Source: Alphaproteobacteria bacterium UBA6189 (lineage in GTDB: Bacteria > Pseudomonadota > Alphaproteobacteria > Rickettsiales > UBA3002). From it: a stretch of DNA of 13,561 bases. The notes under the pieces were generated by a model. It searched no databases and was not told where the DNA came from. It saw only the letters and a program-made list of their open reading frames with translations. The position numbers and the translations under genes are program-made. Shown in pieces: positions 7,801 through 13,561 of this stretch; the stretch's first letter is position 1; every line of letters starts with the position of its first letter. The stretch spans positions 1 to 13,561 of the forward strand of contig DITH01000057.1 in the NCBI GenBank assembly GCA_002422745.1. The letters are read 5' to 3'.

Positions 7801-8052
7801 GGCACGCCACAACCATTCAGGAATTTCCTTTTCCTTCACGCGGGTCAGGGCCACCGGCACACCGGCACGGCGGATATAATAGCGCGCGAAGGTTTCCGCC
7901 GCCGCATAGCTCCAGGCGGAGGGCACTTCGATATCGGTGAGGCACACGCGCGCAGCCGGATCGGCCGAGCATATCTCCACATCCACTTTTTTCCACTGGA
8001 TACCGACGAACGGGTCGGCAGAACTATCGGTAATCTGGCGCGTAATCCGCAT
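4804..8052 (-). CDS. nrdJ: NrdJ-family (class II, B12-type) ribonucleotide reductase homologue lacking the radical cysteine
   Basis: Full-length homologue (1082 residues; usual alphaproteobacterial forms are about 1200) of the adenosylcobalamin-dependent RNR that reduces ribonucleotides to deoxyribonucleotides. Family blocks in order: MRI start, NSPQWFN at 152-158, HACF with C199, FKYGSGAGANLSSIRG at 225-240, GDKAAGAI at 261-268, NHTCPETDRV at 459-468, SEYLFLDDTAC at 475-485, then RPIGLGIANMAALLMRMGY and CVPPTSTIARVMDCETLG. The two cysteines matching the redox pair (C199, C485) are present. The active-site motif NPCSE reads T472-P-A474-S-E476, so the thiyl-radical Cys and its Asn partner are gone and only the Glu remains. 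The C-terminal Cys-rich tail is also missing. The ATG at 8052 matches the usual MRI start; a GTG at 8082 would add ten unconserved residues. The gene is probably expressed but not a normal RNR; a decayed or repurposed paralogue is likely. Confidence 0.85.
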   Translation of the reverse strand: MRITRQITDSSADPFVGIQWKKVDVEICSADPAARVCLTDIEVPSAWSYAAAETFARYYIRRAGVPVALTRVKEKEIPEWLWRAVPDTAAMQALAPEKRTTHETSARQVFLRLAGAWTYWGVKAGYFDHEQDARAFHDEMAAMLARQVMAPNSPQWFNTGLFWAYGMAGPAQGHFFGDIETGRLKASNNAYERPQLHACFLHGVKDELVNEGGIMHLYEREARVFKYGSGAGANLSSIRGAGEELSSGASALGLMRFLAVGDKAAGAIHAGGLPRQAGKMVVVDIDHPDVLSFIRWKGEEQYKAAALITGARVMRQHLTGVMAAMQHMQGEGRYAPSQNPALKQAISRAQRAMIPGAAIERVIAYAKQGYRELHIPLYTAEEGSDVFFTVGAHQTKQAVRVTHRFMQAAADKEKFALRRRTDGGVAKQMSAAELFDDLAHAVWATGEPTIQFSDTISRNHTCPETDRVRASTPASEYLFLDDTACPLAAVNVLACADARGFLDLDLFAHVVKCSTLMLDISVSMAQYPSRAMARRTLDTRPIGLGIANMAALLMRMGYAYDSDEARATAAAVCGLLTGEAALVSAELAKELGEFVEYGKNRTAYLKLIAARRELVLQGDKAEAVAFTSLEALPQPELADALKRVWEMAYIKAEAYGMRNAQLSCVPPTSTIARVMDCETLGLSPMASLVRYQPLPHGGLRKQLSSNVAYGLASLGYSQAQIEEMTRYVCGQRSLKQAPSISHAALIAHGFRPEQLQAVEEALGNAVDIHAAFDPFVLGERFCHNVLQLPAGAVHDASFAVLEYLGFSAEEIAEADAYACGARSLDGAPHLREEDAAVFLAGDSEQRPSAAAQIALLAAAQQFLTGGIAHVVQLPHGTSLENCKQLIEEAWRAGLKSLSLKREGTALYDEGALDVWLQEDDSEEDALVFREAKASIAGSVSKVAAALVAQFTQVRRELPLRRNGFTQKASIGGHTVYLRTGEYEDGTLGEIFLDMPGEAESYRALVDQFARAISVALQYGVPLPAFIDVFTRQQFSPCGKVEGSNVMEEAASLLDYVFREVGAAYLQEALAPPASLMLVKSAG

Positions 8053-8196
8053 GGCATGTCCGAGCTCATGGGATGCATGCACCCCATGGTTGGTTTTGAA
8101 CGACTTGCCGGAATTATTTTTTATTATGCTAAATTGCTAGCACCGCCGCCGCCGCAACGCAAGCTGCCCCCGCGCCCTCATCCACAAACAAATCGG
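8053..8196. other. Intergenic region upstream of the nrdJ-family gene
   Basis: 144 bp between two minus-strand genes. It contains an AT-rich tract (about 8111-8137) unlike its surroundings, with a -10-like CATAAT (complement of 8123-8128). No fitting -35 lies at 16-18 bases, so the promoter is only suggested. There is no room for a cobalamin riboswitch and no NrdR-box pair is visible. A short (CCG)4 run at 8144-8155 appears incidental. Confidence 0.3.
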
Positions 8197-9300
8197 TTAG
8201 CGGCTGCGACTAAAAAGCTTCTGCACGAAGGCGCCAATTTTTTCTTGCGCCGTCGGCTCCTCAGGTTCCTTCGCCGGTTTCAGGAGTGGCAAGCTGGAAG
8301 CTTTCACGCCGGGCGCCGTTAGTAAGCCAAATTCTGCGGCCGAAATCTCGTGATCGGGCCGCACGCCCATCAACCCACCCACCGCCATGGTAATTTCCCA
8401 ATCGGCGAATGCCTTCTCCGTACGTTTGCCCCAGATACCATCGACCTTGCCGCAATCGAACCCATTGGCATTAAGCTTTTTCTGCACGGCGCGCACCAGA
8501 TCGCGGTCGCCCTTCATTGCTTCATTGAGCGCCGTATCACCCATCGGCGCAAATCGAATCTCAATCTGTTGCGCCCGAATCATCAGCTCCTTAAACGAGT
8601 CTTGCGGCACAAGAATTTCGCGGCCGGCTACCGTGTGGCGGTGGGCGACAATTCCTGCCTCGATGCGCCCGCGCTGGCCTACCCGCTCGGCATCGTCGAG
8701 CAGGCGCTCCAACGTGTCGGCAAATTCTGCACGCTGTTCCGCCGCTGGCGCGTGTTTCGATTGGTAGCTTAAATACGCCGCTACTTTTTCCGGGTATTGG
8801 CGGGCTTCCCGTTCAACTGCGCCCGGGGTGATAAGATCATTTCGACCGCCGTTATATCCTTGCAGCGCCAACATGAGGTTATCCCGGTAGGCTGGATTAC
8901 GATGGCGCGCTAATTGGGCGAATTGATCCTGCAGCACAAACCCCGTATAAACAATTGAGGTACGCGGATCGTGAAACCATGTCGCAAATTCGCCCGTCGG
9001 TCGGTCGATATCATGGCGCTCGAGAATGGACGTAATTTGGGGACCCCAACGTTCATGCCGTTCAAACCGTTCTAAATTTTCTTTTGGATTAAACTGTGCG
9101 AGCCCCACGCAATCATCCTCGCTGAACGCATGCGATTTGCCTTCACTCTCGGTCGAGATAATCGCGGTCAGTAACGCCAGGTTACCGGTGGCCTTATCCC
9201 ACCCTGCAGCGCGAGCGGCGGAGGCAATCGCCGGGTCGGCCACCCACTCACGCGGGTTGCGCACTTCACCAGCACCGGGCCATAAACGTTGATTAGCCAT
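8197..9300 (-). CDS. Lytic-transglycosylase-fold protein with C-terminal peptidoglycan-binding-like domain
   Basis: 367 residues. The N-terminal part resembles an SLT/lysozyme-like domain that cleaves the glycan strand of peptidoglycan. The likely catalytic glutamate is E51 in AIISTESEGKS, followed by GLAQF at 66-70 (the G-L-x-Q motif) and ALQGYNGGRN at 145-154 (the A-Y-N-x-G motif). Residues about 264-301 (LVRAVQKKLNANGFDCGKVD, then GIWGKRTEKAF) match a PG_binding_1-type repeat. The tail is Pro/Glu/Lys-rich and ends basic (FSRSR). There is no signal peptide or membrane segment, so reaching the periplasm would need another export route or a phage-like release. The ATG at 9300 is the first start, with no clear Shine-Dalgarno site. 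It follows a second transglycosylase gene by 45 bp on the same strand, and the two are probably one unit. Confidence 0.82.
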   Translation of the reverse strand: MANQRLWPGAGEVRNPREWVADPAIASAARAAGWDKATGNLALLTAIISTESEGKSHAFSEDDCVGLAQFNPKENLERFERHERWGPQITSILERHDIDRPTGEFATWFHDPRTSIVYTGFVLQDQFAQLARHRNPAYRDNLMLALQGYNGGRNDLITPGAVEREARQYPEKVAAYLSYQSKHAPAAEQRAEFADTLERLLDDAERVGQRGRIEAGIVAHRHTVAGREILVPQDSFKELMIRAQQIEIRFAPMGDTALNEAMKGDRDLVRAVQKKLNANGFDCGKVDGIWGKRTEKAFADWEITMAVGGLMGVRPDHEISAAEFGLLTAPGVKASSLPLLKPAKEPEEPTAQEKIGAFVQKLFSRSR

Positions 9301-9345
9301 GCAGTGAACTTACCAATAACAACTTAAGAATGGGTAAATGAGCCA

Positions 9346-10215
9346 TTACCCTTGCCCGCGCGTGGGGTTACGCTCAGTCACCGGGGTACGCATCGGTGGT
9401 GTCGGGTCATCCGCAGGGCTCACCTGCATAGGTTGCTGCTGCGTCAACACCTGGGCCAGACTTAAATTCTTCACAGGAGGCGACGTGACCGGAGCCGTTG
9501 GTTGTGTTGATGGTGTTTGCGTCCGGCGGGCATTATACTCCTGCGCAACATCAAGTGCGGCTTCCGGTCCGTGGTCACGCACAAAGCTGCTGACCACTGT
9601 GGTTAAAAGCAACAGGAAGAAGCTGCCTAAAACATCCTCTCCACTCAGCGCATCAATCTTTTCTTGTTCCATGCCGAAGGCGCCAAGCAAACCACGCCGC
9701 TGCGCTTCGCGCTGCTGGTCTGTTCTTTGCTGTTCTTCGCTCAAAGCAACGCCACGGGGACGCGCGGCATATTCCGCCACTTCATCGCGGAGCTGGTCGA
9801 TGCCTAGCTCCTCTAGAATTTTATGTGTGTAATTTAGGGTTTCCGCCGGGCGGCGACCGAGGCCTTTGTTCTGAACATTGCCGATCCCCCAATTATACGC
9901 GGCGAGCGTCTTGGCGATGTCACCGCCAGTCTGCCGGTGTAGTCGCTGCAAATAATATCCTGCAGCCTCGGCTTGCTCATTCAGCGCGTCGCGCACTGCC
10001 TCCGGAGAATTATTCTTCGGTTGCGCATACGCATCGAAGCCCGATTGTTTGAGCACCTCATCACGGGTAGCAGGCATGAACTGGAAATTTTCCCGCGCAC
10101 CGGCAGAGGACGAGCGGTTATTGCGTCCACGGCTGGTTTCCGCCATCCATACCGCATCGATCAGCCCTTCGGGGAGGCCATATTTTCGATCAAGTGCTGC
10201 GAATGCTTTTGCCAT
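9346..10215 (-). CDS. Transglycosylase SLT-domain protein with internal membrane segment
   Basis: 289 residues. An SLT domain occupies about 5-140: the likely catalytic E26 in AVWMAETSRGRN, ENFQFMPAT at 42-50, LAAYNWGIGNV at 104-114, and an ending NYTHKIL at 128-134, all in the order of family 1 lytic transglycosylases. A Gln/Arg-rich linker follows, then one hydrophobic segment (about 195-212, GEDVLGSFFLLLLTTVVSSF), then a Pro/Thr/Gln-rich, probably disordered tail to the end. There is no N-terminal signal peptide, so topology depends on the internal segment, and the SLT domain could face either side. The ATG at 10215 lacks a visible Shine-Dalgarno site. It is related in fold but not closely in sequence to the next gene downstream, so the pair is not a recent duplication. 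A prophage or secretion-system origin is possible; no other phage gene is present. Confidence 0.8.
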   Translation of the reverse strand: MAKAFAALDRKYGLPEGLIDAVWMAETSRGRNNRSSSAGARENFQFMPATRDEVLKQSGFDAYAQPKNNSPEAVRDALNEQAEAAGYYLQRLHRQTGGDIAKTLAAYNWGIGNVQNKGLGRRPAETLNYTHKILEELGIDQLRDEVAEYAARPRGVALSEEQQRTDQQREAQRRGLLGAFGMEQEKIDALSGEDVLGSFFLLLLTTVVSSFVRDHGPEAALDVAQEYNARRTQTPSTQPTAPVTSPPVKNLSLAQVLTQQQPMQVSPADDPTPPMRTPVTERNPTRGQG

Positions 10216-10223
10216 CTATTCAC

Positions 10224-10232
10224 AATATACCA
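10224..10232 (-). promoter_or_regulatory. Candidate extended -10 promoter of the SLT gene
   Basis: On the minus strand TGGTATATT fits an extended -10 element (TGn plus TATATT, 5 of 6 to consensus) with no good -35. Transcription would begin a base or two before the ATG at 10215, which would make the message nearly leaderless and would fit the lack of a Shine-Dalgarno site. Confidence 0.3.
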
Positions 10233-10286
10233 AATCCCACGCCGCCAATTATGACAGTTGCGTGAAATCCGCCGGGTTAAACATGC

Positions 10287-11117
10287 TTATTTCTTTTTGG
10301 TTTTCGGTGCCTTATTCGGCTTGGCCTGGGTATCCTGGCAGCCCATGAGCATCACGTCATACACCGGGTGCTCCATCGCGCTGACGGAGGGACTGGAAAG
10401 GTAAATCCATCCTGAGAACAATAGCTTGGGCTTTTCCTGTTCGGCCGCAATATCGGCCACTTCTACCAGCGTAGCGGCATCCGGCAGGCTGCTTTCGGCC
10501 GAATACTGGCAATAGCGCGCGCTCACCTGTATTTTTCCTGCTTTCTCGGTTGCCCCCGGCTTAATATGCAGCGTTTGGGCGCGCGCCGTCACCTTATTAA
10601 GCACGCGAATAACTGCCGTGCGCGGAATCAGCGTTTCCTGCGCCGCAAAAATCGGCGCGGTGAGTTCGGTTGGCGCGGCCGGGTCCTCGTTTGCCGGGTC
10701 GGCGATGTCGGTCGCATGAATGGCCGGGGCGGGTTCGCTCGCTTCAATCGCTTCGATGTTTTCCACCGGCACGGCTACCGCGGTATGCGGCCCTTCGGGA
10801 ATCGGCTGATACTGGCTGGCGGTCGACCGGCCAAACGGAATAGCCGCCGGCATGGCCTGAACCCCCGGTGGGGTCACCGCAACCGCTGCCGGTTGTTGCG
10901 GCGGTGCAGGCTGTTGCCACGGCAATGTTTTTTTCTCGTCCGCCGGTTTGGTCGACAACATCGACTCGCTGGCCGCACGCCCCTGCGGCGTAGTGATGGC
11001 TTGCGGGTTCTGGTACTGAAACGGGGCGGGCACCGGGGCCTGCTGGGCCCATGCGGGCACAGTAGTTACCAGCGTGGCGATGAGAGCGCCGCGCGTGCTG
11101 ACTGCAATTCGCCGCAC
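10287..11117 (-). CDS. DUF2155 domain-containing exported protein
   Basis: 276 residues. An N-terminal signal peptide (basic MRR, hydrophobic core, likely cleavage after AWA at about residue 23) sends it to the periplasm. Residues about 25-160 are a Pro/Ala/Gln-rich low-complexity linker. The C-terminal part (about 165-262) matches DUF2155: TAVIRVLNKVTARAQTLHI, then KIQVSARYCQ, then LLFSGWIYLSSPSVSAMEHP and VYDVMLMGC, with one cysteine in each end block that may pair. The protein ends in a Lys-rich tail. DUF2155 has no assigned activity known to me, but it is commonly adjacent to mlaD in Alphaproteobacteria, as here. The start is GTG at 11117 or TTG at 11120, directly after the mlaD stop (TAA at 11124), so the two are translated together. 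Confidence 0.88.
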   Translation of the reverse strand: MRRIAVSTRGALIATLVTTVPAWAQQAPVPAPFQYQNPQAITTPQGRAASESMLSTKPADEKKTLPWQQPAPPQQPAAVAVTPPGVQAMPAAIPFGRSTASQYQPIPEGPHTAVAVPVENIEAIEASEPAPAIHATDIADPANEDPAAPTELTAPIFAAQETLIPRTAVIRVLNKVTARAQTLHIKPGATEKAGKIQVSARYCQYSAESSLPDAATLVEVADIAAEQEKPKLLFSGWIYLSSPSVSAMEHPVYDVMLMGCQDTQAKPNKAPKTKKK

Positions 11118-11123
11118 CAATGC

Positions 11124-11651
11124 TTATTCCAACCCGGTCGAAAGCGGGTTTTCTTTGGCATCGCCGGTGTTGGAAGAATCGTCGGTCGCGTCATCCATTC
11201 CCCGATCCGCACCGCCGCCGGAGAACATGAACTTACCGATCATCTCTTCGATGCTGACGGAGGATTCAGTGAAGTGGATCATGTCGCCATCGGCGAGATT
11301 CGTCTCGTCCCCGCCCGGCTGCAGGGCGACGAATTTATCGCCCAGCAATCCCGCGCTCTGGATGGAGGCCGAAGTGTCTTTCGGCAAATCCACACCATTT
11401 TTCACCCGCATCAGGGCGATCGCTTCATAGGTTTTGGGGTCCAGGTCAAGCTGCTCGACCGTGCCTACTTTAATGCCGCCGATACGTACATCCGAACCGA
11501 CACTGATACCGGAAATATTGGCAAAATCGGCTTTCACGCTATAGCCGTCGAACGACTTCACGTTGCTGTTATTGTATGCGAAATAGAGAAATCCGCCCGC
11601 TACCGTGAGCACTACTGCGCCCATTACCGTTTCAATCGCGTTGTTCGCCAT
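11124..11651 (-). CDS. mlaD: MlaD, MCE-family subunit of the outer-membrane lipid asymmetry transporter
   Basis: 175 residues, the usual MlaD size. One N-terminal transmembrane helix (about 8-26) anchors it in the inner membrane. The periplasmic MCE domain (about 36-115) shows YSVKADFANISGISVGSDVR, then IGGIKVGTV, then GLLGDKFVALQPGG, the canonical order. The tail is acidic and disordered. MlaD hexamers bind phospholipid and work with MlaFEB in trafficking between the membranes. The ATG at 11651 is chosen because GAAGGA (complement of 11658-11663) lies six bases upstream and the helix is then at the N terminus. The ABC subunits mlaE and mlaF are not in the window. The DUF2155 gene follows within a few bases; a small lipoprotein gene precedes by 85 bp. 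Confidence 0.93.
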   Translation of the reverse strand: MANNAIETVMGAVVLTVAGGFLYFAYNNSNVKSFDGYSVKADFANISGISVGSDVRIGGIKVGTVEQLDLDPKTYEAIALMRVKNGVDLPKDTSASIQSAGLLGDKFVALQPGGDETNLADGDMIHFTESSVSIEEMIGKFMFSGGGADRGMDDATDDSSNTGDAKENPLSTGLE

Positions 11652-11736
11652 GGGGAATCCTTCGTTGTTTTGCGCTTGGATAGCATGCAGCAGCCCCGCT
11701 TGCAACGGTCTCGCGCATCATCAACAGGAGGGAGAT

Positions 11737-11943
11737 TTAGTGGTAAAGGCGAATACGAATCGGCTTGGCTGCCGCATCGGCGCTCTCGTCGCTTCCTGCC
11801 GCTTGCAGCATGGCGAAATAATTATCGCTCCACCAATCATCCGGGGTGCCCTGCAGCACACTCGCATGGTCTTCCTGCGCGCTACATGCGGCAAGTACCA
11901 GTAAACTGGAGGCTACAAGAGCCATTCGTAAATAGGCGTACAT
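11737..11943 (-). CDS. Small lipoprotein, unknown function
   Basis: 68 residues. The N terminus MYAYLRMALVASSLLVLAAC ends in a clear lipobox (LAAC, C20), so it is predicted to be lipid-modified and held in a membrane facing the periplasm. The mature part is only 49 residues, with an aromatic patch DDWWSDNYF at 36-44 and an Ala/Asp-rich stretch, ending PIRIRLYH. The ATG at 11943 is preferred over an in-frame start at 11958 because GAGGTG (complement of 11947-11952) sits just before it. I do not recognise a family. It precedes mlaD on the same strand by 85 bp, so a role in the outer membrane is possible but unproven. Confidence 0.65.
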   Translation of the reverse strand: MYAYLRMALVASSLLVLAACSAQEDHASVLQGTPDDWWSDNYFAMLQAAGSDESADAAAKPIRIRLYH

Positions 11944-12110
11944 AGTCACCTCATACATTGGGTGTTTCTTGACGCTAGCCGAACGTTTGTCATAGCAGAA
12001 AGTAAACCGGCGTACAAATTACAGTAGTGCAGTGCGGTATTTTCGGGGATTACCAGCCGGAATCAAAGCCGCTAGTATCGGTGGATGAGATAGTAGACGC
12101 CGGACCTATC
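11944..12110. promoter_or_regulatory. Intergenic region with a candidate promoter for the lipoprotein-mlaD-DUF2155 group
   Basis: 167 bp without a supported gene. On the minus strand TTGTAC (complement of 12012-12017) and TATGAC (complement of 11989-11994) are 17 bases apart and would start transcription about 40 bases before the lipoprotein ATG. Each element is a partial match (3 of 6 and 4 of 6). I see no terminator for the upstream lipoprotein gene. Confidence 0.3.
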
Positions 12111-12368
12111 CTAAGGGCAGTTGTTCCAGAAACTGCAATGATCGGAAGCCGCATCGCCACCATCAGCGGTACCATAAAAACTTCCCCACCAGCCACTTTC
12201 TTCCTTCGCGGCGGTGCCGTAAAATTCTTTCTCTTCACCGTAATAGTGATGGAACCAGTTGGAGTTTTCACGCTGCGCTTCCGATTCGGTATCGAGATGG
12301 CCGAGCCCACCGCCTTCGCAGCCCGCCAGCAGTAGGGCGGCCAGCAAACCCCACCGGTAAGGCACCAT
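12111..12368 (-). CDS. Small Trp/Tyr-rich lipoprotein, unknown function
   Basis: 85 residues with the signal MVPYRWGLLAALLLAGC and lipobox LAGC (C17). The mature part is unusually aromatic: NWFHHYYGEEKEFYGTA, then SGWWGSFYGTADGG, with the short unit FYGTA appearing twice (49-53 and 64-68). It ends in SDHCSFWNNCP, whose two cysteines could form a disulfide in the periplasm. The ATG shares its A with the last base of the NDUFA12 TAA stop (TAATG at 12366-12370), so translation is coupled to that gene. I recognise no family. Together with the other small lipoprotein it lies between the complex I factor and mlaD. Confidence 0.68.
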   Translation of the reverse strand: MVPYRWGLLAALLLAGCEGGGLGHLDTESEAQRENSNWFHHYYGEEKEFYGTAAKEESGWWGSFYGTADGGDAASDHCSFWNNCP

Positions 12369-12727
12369 TATTCAGGTTTCCATGGCTGGTAATCGGCGGT
12401 CGCCGGGGCACGTTTGGCCCGGCCCAGCAAATGACCTTTCGGCAGGTAACGGCGTACCGTGCCGGTCAGGTTGGGCAAATGATCTTTCTGCCAGCCATAG
12501 CGTTTGCCCGTGGCCAGCGGCGCGGCATGGGTATAATGCAGCCAGCCATGCCATTGCGGCGGCACCTTGCTGGGCTCGGCCATGCCCTCGTACAGCACCC
12601 AGCGTTTGCGTGCATTGCCCTGCCGCAGCTTCAGGCTACGCGCTTCGTAATAGCGGTTACCGAATTCGTCCCGGCCAATATAATTGCCGGAAAGCCAGGT
12701 GGTGATGCGTGTGCCGAGTGGGGTCAT
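12368..12727 (-). CDS. NDUFA12-family complex I accessory protein
   Basis: 119 residues, the bacterial homologue of the mitochondrial complex I subunit NDUFA12 (B17.2), a small peripheral protein associated with NADH:ubiquinone oxidoreductase. Visible motifs: a G-x-D-E-F-G-N-R-Y-Y-E block at 18-28, RWVLYEG at 42-48, PSKVPPQWHGWLHY at 52-65, WQKDHLPNLTGT at 79-90 and the ending YQPWKP. The ATG at 12727 gives the family's usual start (M-x-x-x-G-T-R); a TTG at 12745 would add six unconserved residues. Presence of this family is typical of Alphaproteobacteria. It overlaps the downstream lipoprotein gene by one base and lies 42 bp after the spermidine-synthase-like gene. Confidence 0.92.
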   Translation of the reverse strand: MTPLGTRITTWLSGNYIGRDEFGNRYYEARSLKLRQGNARKRWVLYEGMAEPSKVPPQWHGWLHYTHAAPLATGKRYGWQKDHLPNLTGTVRRYLPKGHLLGRAKRAPATADYQPWKPE

Positions 12728-12769
12728 ACCCTGAGCATGTAGCAAACCGCCGAAACCCGCGCAAGCATG

Positions 12770-13561
12770 TTAGCGGAGGATCTTTAAATAGGGCAGCAGG
12801 TTGGTGTATTGGTCGGTCCACACCCGGTCACCTTGCGCGTCGAGAAGCTGCCAATCCTCAGCTCCATGCCGCAGCGGGTCTAGCGTTTCTGCCGACGACG
12901 TCATCACCACCCAGTAGCTGGCATAGACCAACGGCTCCCCAGCATGTTTGGGGAAAAACTTTCCGTAGGCAACCGTATCCATCGCGGCCGCATGCGCGGC
13001 AATCACCGGCCACAAATCAAGGTGCCGGTTGGTGGTATGAATGGCCAGCACCCCGTGTGGCGCGATTTTACTGAGATACAACGCCATGGCCTCCTGCGTC
13101 AGCAGATGGGCCGGGATCGCATCGGATGAAAACGCATCGAGCACCAACAGCCCGTATTTGCCATCCGGCTGATCAGCCAGGGTGAGCCGTCCGTCCCCCA
13201 TATGGATCTGGTAACTACCGGGGCAACGCTGCAATTGCTGGAAATACCGCACATCCTCCGCCAGCTGTTTTACCATCGGGTTTATCTCGAAATAATCGAC
13301 CGTCTGCTCCGCCTGCGCGAGGCATTGCATGCTGCCAATCCCTAATCCAACGACTCCCATCGGCAGACGGGAAAGATGCGGCAGTTGCGTCAGCACTTCC
13401 CGCACATGGCTGTAATAGGAAAGCGGTTGCGTGATGCGATCCGGCACCAGTGATTGTACGCCATGCACGGTGGTATCATGCATCATGAACCGGGCCTGCA
13501 TCGCGGGGTTATCGAGCACCCGCTCGACGCCGAAGAAATTCCGGTCTTTAAACCGCACGGT
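12770..13561 (-). CDS. Spermidine-synthase-like (aminopropyltransferase-fold) protein, N terminus beyond the window
   Basis: 264 codons of an open frame that continues past the right edge, so the start is not seen. The visible part is a Rossmann methyltransferase-fold domain of the spermidine synthase family: RFMMHDTTVHGVQ and PLSYYS near the start, the nucleotide-binding loop GVVGLGIGSM, the acidic FEINP strand end, GDGRLTL, and LVLDAFSSDAIPAHLLT, which carries the Asp equivalent of the catalytic D-x-x-D region. The ending WTDQYTNLLPYLKI is typical of the fused MFS/spermidine-synthase-like group, in which a membrane domain precedes this one; that part would lie outside the window. Substrate is not inferable; many such proteins do not make spermidine. 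Confidence 0.85.
   Translation of the reverse strand, partial: TVRFKDRNFFGVERVLDNPAMQARFMMHDTTVHGVQSLVPDRITQPLSYYSHVREVLTQLPHLSRLPMGVVGLGIGSMQCLAQAEQTVDYFEINPMVKQLAEDVRYFQQLQRCPGSYQIHMGDGRLTLADQPDGKYGLLVLDAFSSDAIPAHLLTQEAMALYLSKIAPHGVLAIHTTNRHLDLWPVIAAHAAAMDTVAYGKFFPKHAGEPLVYASYWVVMTSSAETLDPLRHGAEDWQLLDAQGDRVWTDQYTNLLPYLKILR

Noticed and set aside
8053..8196. Cobalamin riboswitch upstream of the B12-type RNR homologue
   Set aside because: The spacer is too short for the aptamer and no B12-box-like conserved sequence is visible.
7405..8322. 305-codon plus-strand open frame opposite the RNR homologue start
   Set aside because: Antisense to conserved NrdJ motifs and crosses two genes and their spacer; no recognisable protein features.
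9332..9351. GGGTAA / TTACCC hairpin between the two transglycosylase genes
   Set aside because: Only six pairs, overlaps the upstream gene's stop codon, and no T-run follows; more likely chance.
10566..11945. 459-codon plus-strand open frame opposite DUF2155, mlaD and the lipoprotein
   Set aside because: Arg/His-rich composition without motifs, lying antisense to three genes with clear family or lipobox evidence.
12050..12310. Frameshifted extension of the Trp/Tyr-rich lipoprotein
   Set aside because: The alternative frame lacks continuity with the lipoprotein's composition, and the first frame already ends naturally after a Cys pair; nothing supports a frameshift.

Overview
The window looks alphaproteobacterial. 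It carries an NDUFA12-family complex I accessory protein, a DUF2155 protein next to the MCE protein MlaD, a xerD-aroK-aroB-CNNM transporter neighbourhood like that of Rhodospirillales and relatives, and an adenosylcobalamin-type (class II) ribonucleotide reductase of the long alphaproteobacterial form. From about 1800 rightwards, base use is that of a moderately GC-rich genome (roughly high-50s % GC). From 1 to about 1800 it is much more GC-rich, with almost every codon ending in G or C. The step falls inside aroB, so the left edge may come from another genome, either by assembly chimerism or by recombination.

Layout, left to right. 1-94 (minus): 5' end of a DUF2889 gene. 169-3184 (minus): aroK, aroB and a DUF21/CBS/CorC_HlyC membrane protein, tightly packed. 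3185-3263: divergent intergenic region. 3264-4629 (plus): a small acidic membrane-anchored repeat protein followed by xerD. 4632-8052 (minus): a possible 51-codon ORF and a large NrdJ-family gene. 8197-10215 (minus): two lytic-transglycosylase-fold genes. 10287-12727 (minus): DUF2155 protein, mlaD, two small lipoproteins and NDUFA12, with the DUF2155 protein furthest downstream. 12770-13561 (minus): a spermidine-synthase-like protein cut by the right edge.

How the genes work together. AroK and AroB are steps of the shikimate pathway and overlap by 4 bp. XerD resolves chromosome dimers. The right-hand cluster is about the cell envelope and respiratory chain: MlaD is the substrate-binding MCE subunit of a phospholipid transporter, DUF2155 is an exported protein usually found with it, and NDUFA12 assists complex I. 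The two transglycosylase-like proteins presumably act on peptidoglycan, although neither has an ordinary signal peptide.

The most striking observation is in the NrdJ-family gene. The frame is open for 1082 codons and the fold motifs and the two redox-pair cysteines are kept. However, the NPCSE motif that holds the thiyl-radical cysteine reads TPASE, and the usual C-terminal cysteine tail is absent. This looks like a maintained but catalytically altered RNR homologue. The composition step in aroB and the acidic 11-residue-repeat protein upstream of xerD are the other points worth checking.
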